From Flavobacteriaceae bacterium (GTDB lineage Bacteria; Bacteroidota; Bacteroidia; Flavobacteriales; Flavobacteriaceae), in contig CANHNG010000038.1 in NCBI GenBank assembly GCA_947461915.1, forward strand, positions 1-9,654: a stretch of DNA of 9,654 nt, in the 5' to 3' direction. Position 1 is the stretch's first letter; each line of letters opens with the position of its first letter. Positions 5,686 to 9,654 of this stretch are shown here, piece by piece. Made by a program: the position numbers and the translations under genes. The notes under the pieces were generated by a model. The model saw only the letters and a list, made by a program, of their open reading frames with translations. It ran no database searches and had not been told where the DNA came from.

Positions 5686-6294
5686 ATGAAATCGATTACA
5701 ATTAAAGGATCAGAAAGAGAAAGCGTGGGCAAAGTTGCGACTAAAGCCATACGTAATGCTGGAGCGGTTCCTTGCGTGTTATACGGAGGAAATCAACCAG
5801 TGCATTTTTCAGCAGATGAAAGAGCATTCAAAAGCTTGGTTTACACTCCAAACGCGCACACTGTGGCGATTGAACTTGGAGAAAAAACTTACAATGCAGT
5901 TTTACAAGACGTACAGGTTCACCCGGTATCAGACAAAATCTTACACATTGACTTCTTTCAATTGAATGAAAGCAAAGAAATTACTATGGAAGTTCCTGTT
6001 AAAATTGTTGGAACATCGCCAGGGGTATTGTTGGGTGGTGATTTACGTTTAAATCAAAGAAGACTAAAAGTAAGAGCCTTACCTAAAAATCTTCCTGATT
6101 ACATTGAAGCTAACATATCTGAACTTCAGATGGGTAATAAACTGTATGTGACCAAAGTTGAAACCAAAAATTTCAAATTGATACATCCAGACAATACCGT
6201 TATTTGTCAAGTGAAGATTTCTCGTGCCGCCATGAAAGCAGCTCAAGAAGCAGCAAAAGCAGCGAAAGCACCTGCAAAAGGAAAGAAAAAATAA
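5686..6294 (+). CDS. rplY: 50S ribosomal protein L25 / general stress protein Ctc
   Basis: A 202-residue two-domain L25 (TL5/Ctc type) that binds 5S rRNA in the large subunit. The N-terminal 5S-binding domain (about 1-92) shows VPCVLYGG (28-35), [10 protein letters not shown] (72-81) and HIDFFQ (87-92). The C-terminal beta domain (about 97-178) contains [10 protein letters not shown] (111-120) and the conserved [14 protein letters not shown] stretch (132-145). The tail (about 181-202) is a low-complexity Ala/Lys extension ending KGKKK, typical of basic RNA-contacting tails in Bacteroidota. The ATG at 5686 is preceded by an AT-rich stretch without Shine-Dalgarno. It is probably co-transcribed with prs and is closed by a strong terminator. 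Confidence 0.96.
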   Translation: MKSITIKGSERESVGKVATKAIRNAGAVPCVLYGGNQPVHFSADERAFKSLVYTPNAHTVAIELGEKTYNAVLQDVQVHPVSDKILHIDFFQLNESKEITMEVPVKIVGTSPGVLLGGDLRLNQRRLKVRALPKNLPDYIEANISELQMGNKLYVTKVETKNFKLIHPDNTVICQVKISRAAMKAAQEAAKAAKAPAKGKKK

Positions 6295-6318
6295 AATTTT
6301 TTCAAATCAATTTTCAAG

Positions 6319-6351
6319 AAAGCATCAGTTGTACAACTGGTGCTTTTTTTT
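6319..6351 (+). terminator. Rho-independent terminator after rplY
   Basis: AGCATCAGTT (6321-6330) pairs with AACTGGTGCT (6335-6344) through nine Watson-Crick pairs and one G-U around loop GTAC, extended by A-T pairs, and is followed by eight T residues. It lies 25 nt past the rplY stop and separates rplY from pth. Confidence 0.92.
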
Positions 6352-6393
6352 GTTTTAGGGCGTACATCATTAATCCTCTTTTTTCAAATTTTT

Positions 6394-6431
6394 AAAGCAT
6401 CTGCTTTTCAAATTAAGTAATTAGATTACTT
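6394..6431 (+). other. Two short hairpins directly upstream of pth
   Basis: AAAGC-ATCT-GCTTT (within 6394-6407) is followed by AAGTAAT-TAG-ATTACTT (6415-6431), a perfect 7-bp stem. The second ends 7 nt before the pth ATG and could affect ribosome access. No exact TAnnTTTG promoter was found in this spacer; the nearest, TACTTTTA at 6427-6434, is a one-mismatch match too close to the ATG. Confidence 0.4.
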
Positions 6432-6438
6432 TTACGAT

Positions 6439-7113
6439 ATGTTAAAATGGTTAAACGCACTTTTTTCAAAAACAAAAACAGAAGTTAATACAGAATGTAT
6501 GAAACCGGAGGTTCACGAACCCCAAAAAAACAATATAAAAAGCGTGAGTACTAAATATTTAATCGTCGGACTGGGTAATATTGGCGCCGAATATGCAAAT
6601 ACAAGGCACAATATCGGTTTTAAAGTCGTCGATTTCTTCGCCAAAAAGGAAGGAATCACCTTCGAAACCGTAAAACTGGGTTCGCTTGCCGAGTACAAAT
6701 TTAAGGGCCGGACTTTTTTGCTTTTGAAGCCCAACACCTACATGAATTTGAGCGGCAAAGCGGTGAAATATTGGATGGACAAGGGAAATATTCCTCTCGA
6801 AAATATCCTGATTATTACCGATGACCTGAATCTCTCCTATGGAAAAATCCGCATCAAACCAAAAGGAAGCGACGGCGGACACAACGGACTTAAAAGCATT
6901 CATGCGACTTTAAACACAACCGATTATACCCGTTTCCGCTTTGGCATCAGCGACGAATTCAAAAAAGGAAAGCAAGTCGATTATGTTCTGGGCGAATGGA
7001 ACGAAGACGAAAAAACAAAACTTCCAGAACGATTAGAATTGGCTTCCGAAATTATAAAATCATTTGGAACCGCCGGATTAGAAAATACGATGACCGCTTT
7101 TAACGGAAAATAA
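6439..7113 (+). CDS. pth: Peptidyl-tRNA hydrolase with N-terminal extension
   Basis: Cytosolic esterase that releases tRNA from prematurely dropped peptidyl-tRNA. The conserved domain starts near residue 39 (KYLIVGLGNIG). Catalytic and binding residues are all present by comparison with the E. coli enzyme: N47, the general base H57 in NTRHNIGF, N103 in NTYMNLSG, D128 in ITDDLNLSYG, and N149 in GGHNGLK. The 224-residue length exceeds the usual 185-195 because of about 38 extra N-terminal residues, beginning with the amphipathic MLKWLNALF and continuing Lys-rich. The start at 6439 is the longest ATG; ATG 6499 (M21) or GTG 6544 would trim the extension, and the sequence alone does not exclude these. 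rplY lies upstream behind a terminator, so pth probably has its own promoter. Confidence 0.95.
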   Translation: MLKWLNALFSKTKTEVNTECMKPEVHEPQKNNIKSVSTKYLIVGLGNIGAEYANTRHNIGFKVVDFFAKKEGITFETVKLGSLAEYKFKGRTFLLLKPNTYMNLSGKAVKYWMDKGNIPLENILIITDDLNLSYGKIRIKPKGSDGGHNGLKSIHATLNTTDYTRFRFGISDEFKKGKQVDYVLGEWNEDEKTKLPERLELASEIIKSFGTAGLENTMTAFNGK

Positions 7114-7137
7114 AAATCTCAAATTGTTATCTTCGAC

Positions 7138-7168
7138 TTGACATTAGGGCCTTATATGCTTATCTTTG
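7138..7168 (+). promoter_or_regulatory. Promoter of the M43 protease gene
   Basis: TTG at 7138-7140 and TATCTTTG at 7161-7168 are separated by 20 bases, an exact match to the Bacteroidota consensus in both elements and spacing. Transcription should begin near 7175, about 15 nt before the ATG at 7190. This shows that the in-frame TTG at 7166-7168 is part of the promoter and is not the start codon. Confidence 0.82.
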
Positions 7169-7189
7169 AGCAAATTACTTATTAAAATA

Positions 7190-9283
7190 ATGAAAATATC
7201 TACTCTGCTTTCTATCCATAAAATCCTTGTTCTACTTTTTTTCTTTGCCTTTGCCAATACTTATGGTCAGGTTAAAAGCCCATCAGACAAAACTTTATTT
7301 GGCAAGCCCATGACTACAAAAAATAGCAATCCAAACAATGGAATCATTCGATGTGCTACTGTAGAATACGAGCAATTTCTTCAAGAAAAAAACCCAAACA
7401 GACTAAACGATGCACAATTTGAGGCTTGGTTAAACCCATTGGTTACCAAATACAAAACTACCCGAAACAGTTCTAAAATAGCCGCAACAGTAATAACAAT
7501 ACCTGTTGTGGTTCACGTGGTTCATAGCGGCCAAGCTGTTGGCACGGCACCAAACATTACTGATGCTCAAGTAGAATCACAGATTACGATTTTGAACCAA
7601 GATTTTAGGAAAAAGATAGGCACACGAGGAGGGACAAGCACTAACCCAGTTGCAGCAGACATTGAAATTGAATTTGTTCTTGCCAAACAGGACCCAAACG
7701 GAAATCCAACTAACGGGATTGACCGTGTGGCTTTTACACAAACATCATGGGCTGGACGAGGTAATGATATAGATTTAATTGTAAAACCAGCTACGATTTG
7801 GGATCCTACCCAATATTTGAATATGTGGACTCTTAACATAAGTGATGACATACTGGGTTATGCTCAATTTCCAGAAGCTTCAGGCTTATCTGGTCTTGAT
7901 TCAGGCGGAACGGCAATTACAGATGGCGTTGTTTCAAGTTATGATGTTTTTGGCAGCAGTGACATTAATACTTCCTTTTTATTAGCTAGCCCTTATGACA
8001 AAGGAAGAACAATGACCCATGAAATAGGACATTTTCTAGGATTAAGACATATTTGGGGCGACGGAGGCAGTCGCGATAGTAACACCAAAGACTGCAATGC
8101 ATCCGATTATTGTGATGACACTCCAAAAGCAGGATGGGAAAACTATGATTGTCTTACTACTTATGACTCTTGTCCTACAGATCCTGGAAATGATATGACC
8201 GAGAATTATATGGATTATACTAACGACGAATGTATGAACATTTTTACTCAAAATCAAAAAGATAGGATAACAGTCATTATGAATAATGCCGTTAGAAGAA
8301 GTACTTTAAAAACCTCAATAAAAGGCACAGTAATCCCTTTATTTGCGATTGATGCAGAAGTTAAAATTGAAACCGATTATAGTTTAGACGGCGTTTCTGA
8401 CTGTGCATCTTTACCCGCCCCTGTTAATAAGAAAGTAATATTAACTAATAGAGGTACTTCCCCTTTAACAGCAATAACTTTAAATTACTCTATAGGTGGA
8501 GGTGCAAATCAAACCCAAAATTGGACAGGAACTTTAGCCCAAAATGAATCTACTATTGTAACACTGCTAAATACAGCTTCTTTTGGTATATTAACTGCAA
8601 GCATAACAACCACAAATGGAACTACTGACCAAAGAGTCAGCAACGACATGCATACTAAAACATTTGGCCCTGTCAATTATAACTTCACTAACTATGTGTT
8701 TAATTTACAACAAGATTTTTGGGGTGATGAAATTACTTGGGATTTAAAAGATGGTTCTGGTGTCGTTAAATATAGTGGTGGTCCTTATACGGGCAAGCAT
8801 TCTGAAATTTTACCTTTACCAACACTCATAACTAGAAACTGGACATTAGCTAATAACCAGTGTTATACTTTCACCATATATGACTCTCAAGGTGACGGGA
8901 TTTGTTGTGCTGGTGGAAGTGGCTATTACAATATTAAATCTACAAATGGACTAACTATCGTTGCCTCTGGAGCAGAATATACAACAATAGAAAACATCCA
9001 GTTTACCACCAATACACTTGGAACCAAGGAGTTTGAAACATCAAATGATATTTACCTGTATCCAAACCCTACAAAAGGAATGTTGAATATCAGTATTCCA
9101 AATAATTTTGGTCTGCCAAATAGCTATACTATTGCCAATACACTTGGTCAAATCATCCTCCAAAAAGAAGTCTCGGCAGCAAGCGATTTATCGCTAAACA
9201 CATCGACCTTAAGTAATGGAATCTATTTTATTACCGTTACCAAAGAAAACGAGAAAAAAACGCTGCAGTTCATCAAGGAATAG
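7190..9283 (+). CDS. Secreted M43-family zinc metalloprotease with T9SS sorting domain
   Basis: A 697-residue exported protease, pappalysin/cytophagalysin-like. Numbering from the ATG at 7190: signal peptide 1-26 ending NTYG-Q; propeptide to about 100; catalytic domain about 101-372, with zinc site HEIGHFLGLRH (H277, E278, H281, H287) and Met-turn ENYMDYT (M341). Cysteines C302, C308, C321, C328 and C348 surround the active-site cleft. Next comes a region with a beta-rich CARDB-like feel (about 388-495), then a domain with YDSQGDGICCAGGSGYY (564-580) recurrent in flavobacterial secreted proteins. The end is a type A sorting domain (about 621-697: YPNPTKGMLNI, TLGQII, LSNGIYFITV, K-rich tail), so it should cross the outer membrane by T9SS. 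An upstream TTG at 7166 is rejected as start because it lies in the promoter. Substrate is unknown; extracellular protein degradation is likely. Confidence 0.94.
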   Translation: MKISTLLSIHKILVLLFFFAFANTYGQVKSPSDKTLFGKPMTTKNSNPNNGIIRCATVEYEQFLQEKNPNRLNDAQFEAWLNPLVTKYKTTRNSSKIAATVITIPVVVHVVHSGQAVGTAPNITDAQVESQITILNQDFRKKIGTRGGTSTNPVAADIEIEFVLAKQDPNGNPTNGIDRVAFTQTSWAGRGNDIDLIVKPATIWDPTQYLNMWTLNISDDILGYAQFPEASGLSGLDSGGTAITDGVVSSYDVFGSSDINTSFLLASPYDKGRTMTHEIGHFLGLRHIWGDGGSRDSNTKDCNASDYCDDTPKAGWENYDCLTTYDSCPTDPGNDMTENYMDYTNDECMNIFTQNQKDRITVIMNNAVRRSTLKTSIKGTVIPLFAIDAEVKIETDYSLDGVSDCASLPAPVNKKVILTNRGTSPLTAITLNYSIGGGANQTQNWTGTLAQNESTIVTLLNTASFGILTASITTTNGTTDQRVSNDMHTKTFGPVNYNFTNYVFNLQQDFWGDEITWDLKDGSGVVKYSGGPYTGKHSEILPLPTLITRNWTLANNQCYTFTIYDSQGDGICCAGGSGYYNIKSTNGLTIVASGAEYTTIENIQFTTNTLGTKEFETSNDIYLYPNPTKGMLNISIPNNFGLPNSYTIANTLGQIILQKEVSAASDLSLNTSTLSNGIYFITVTKENEKKTLQFIKE

Positions 9284-9564
9284 CTTTGCAAACCAAAAAA
9301 CTTGTGAAGGGTCAATTTATTAGAATCTTTTTTAGTTCTCCAAATTCACAAAAATTTGGTATAATTTGTGATAAACCTATTTATAATCAATAAATTGCAA
9401 AAAATAAGATCCCATTTGAAGCAAAATAGTGAAAAAGGTAATTTCTATTTTTTTTGAATTTTAAACCCCTATTTTCTATATTAAAAGTTAATTTTATAAA
9501 TTTATTCCCTTTTGTTTTTAATTTTTTGTAAAATTTGTAATTTATAATACTATTTATCTGAATA
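9284..9564. other. AT-rich spacer after the protease
   Basis: No gene or convincing terminator with a T-run was found in these 281 nt. The notable elements are two overlapping inverted repeats at 9340-9371. A near -7 (TAAAATTTG, one base too long, 9529-9537) lies before the next gene, without a good -33. Confidence 0.5.
9340..9371 (+). other. Two overlapping, mutually exclusive hairpins
   Basis: CCAAATT (9340-9346) pairs with AATTTGG (9353-9359), and TCACAAA (9346-9352) pairs with TTTGTGA (9365-9371). Both stems are perfect 7-bp. They share bases 9346 and 9353-9359 topologically, so only one can form at a time. Neither has a T-run. Confidence 0.4.
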
Positions 9565-9654
9565 ATGAAAAGAATAATCCCCATTTCTATTCTTAAATTG
9601 CTTGTTTTTATTTGTCTTTTTGCACTAGGCGCAGCCTATAGCCAAAGTAATAAG
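9565..9654 (+). CDS. N-terminus of a secreted protein (partial)
   Basis: From the ATG at 9565 the frame stays open for 30 codons to the window end. It encodes a textbook signal peptide: MKR, a hydrophobic core of about 18 residues (positions 5-22), and a probable cut in GAAYS-Q, then SNK. The form closely resembles the protease signal peptide upstream (NTYG-Q), which suggests a second exported and possibly T9SS-sorted product, but the mature protein is outside the window and its function is unknown. Confidence 0.75.
   Translation, partial: MKRIIPISILKLLVFICLFALGAAYSQSNK

Noticed and set aside
6544..6546. GTG start for pth just before the conserved domain
   Set aside because: Possible, but an upstream ATG in frame with a plausible coding extension is preferred; not excluded.
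6559..6903. 114-codon open frame antisense to pth
   Set aside because: Lies entirely opposite the conserved pth domain and has no recognisable motif.
7166..7189. TTG start codon extending the protease by eight residues
   Set aside because: It overlaps an exact -7 promoter element, and the extension (SKLLIKI) precedes an already complete signal peptide.
9387..9584. Minus-strand 65-codon frame in the final spacer
   Set aside because: Composition is Ile/Asn/Lys/Phe-rich, as expected of translated AT-rich non-coding DNA, and it overlaps the start of the downstream secreted protein gene.

Overview
The window is AT-rich chromosomal DNA from a member of the Bacteroidota, most likely a Flavobacterium-like Flavobacteriia. 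Four things point there: Bacteroidota-type promoters (TTG, about 20 bases, TAnnTTTG) with almost no Shine-Dalgarno sequences; a C-terminal type IX secretion (T9SS) sorting domain on a secreted protease; the cluster prs - rplY - pth; and a LytTR-type two-component pair with a histidine kinase of the His_kinase/YehU class.

Region 1 (1-3828) holds two divergent units. On the minus strand a four-helix sensor histidine kinase (164-1183) is followed by the start of its response regulator (1-77, cut by the window edge). On the plus strand an alpha/beta-hydrolase lipoprotein (1424-2332) lies 11 nt before a DASS/SLC13 carboxylate transporter (2344-3828). The 240-nt divergent spacer carries an 11-bp direct repeat with a 21-bp period, as expected of a LytTR-type operator, upstream of a good promoter for the hydrolase-transporter pair. 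I infer a sensed-nutrient hydrolysis and uptake module of unknown substrate. The transporter lacks the second canonical SNT carboxylate motif.

Region 2 (3829-4632) is non-coding except for a tRNA-Leu(CAA) on the minus strand (4344-4265). Three GAAA-loop terminator hairpins follow the tRNA, two of them inside a 113-bp tandem duplication that differs at one base. The tRNA and prs are transcribed divergently from promoters that share their -7 element and initially transcribed sequence.

Region 3 (4633-7113) is housekeeping: prs (PRPP synthetase), rplY/ctc (ribosomal protein L25) and pth (peptidyl-tRNA hydrolase). A strong terminator separates rplY from pth.

Region 4 (7114-9654) encodes secreted proteins: an M43-family (pappalysin/cytophagalysin-like) zinc metalloprotease with a T9SS sorting domain, then the first 30 codons of another signal-peptide-bearing protein running off the window. 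The protease promoter can be read clearly and moves its start codon to the ATG at 7190.

No CRISPR array, insertion sequence, phage gene or defence island was found. The most unusual signals are regulatory and structural: the putative operator repeats, the tRNA terminator duplication, the matched divergent promoters, and the atypical second half-site of the transporter.
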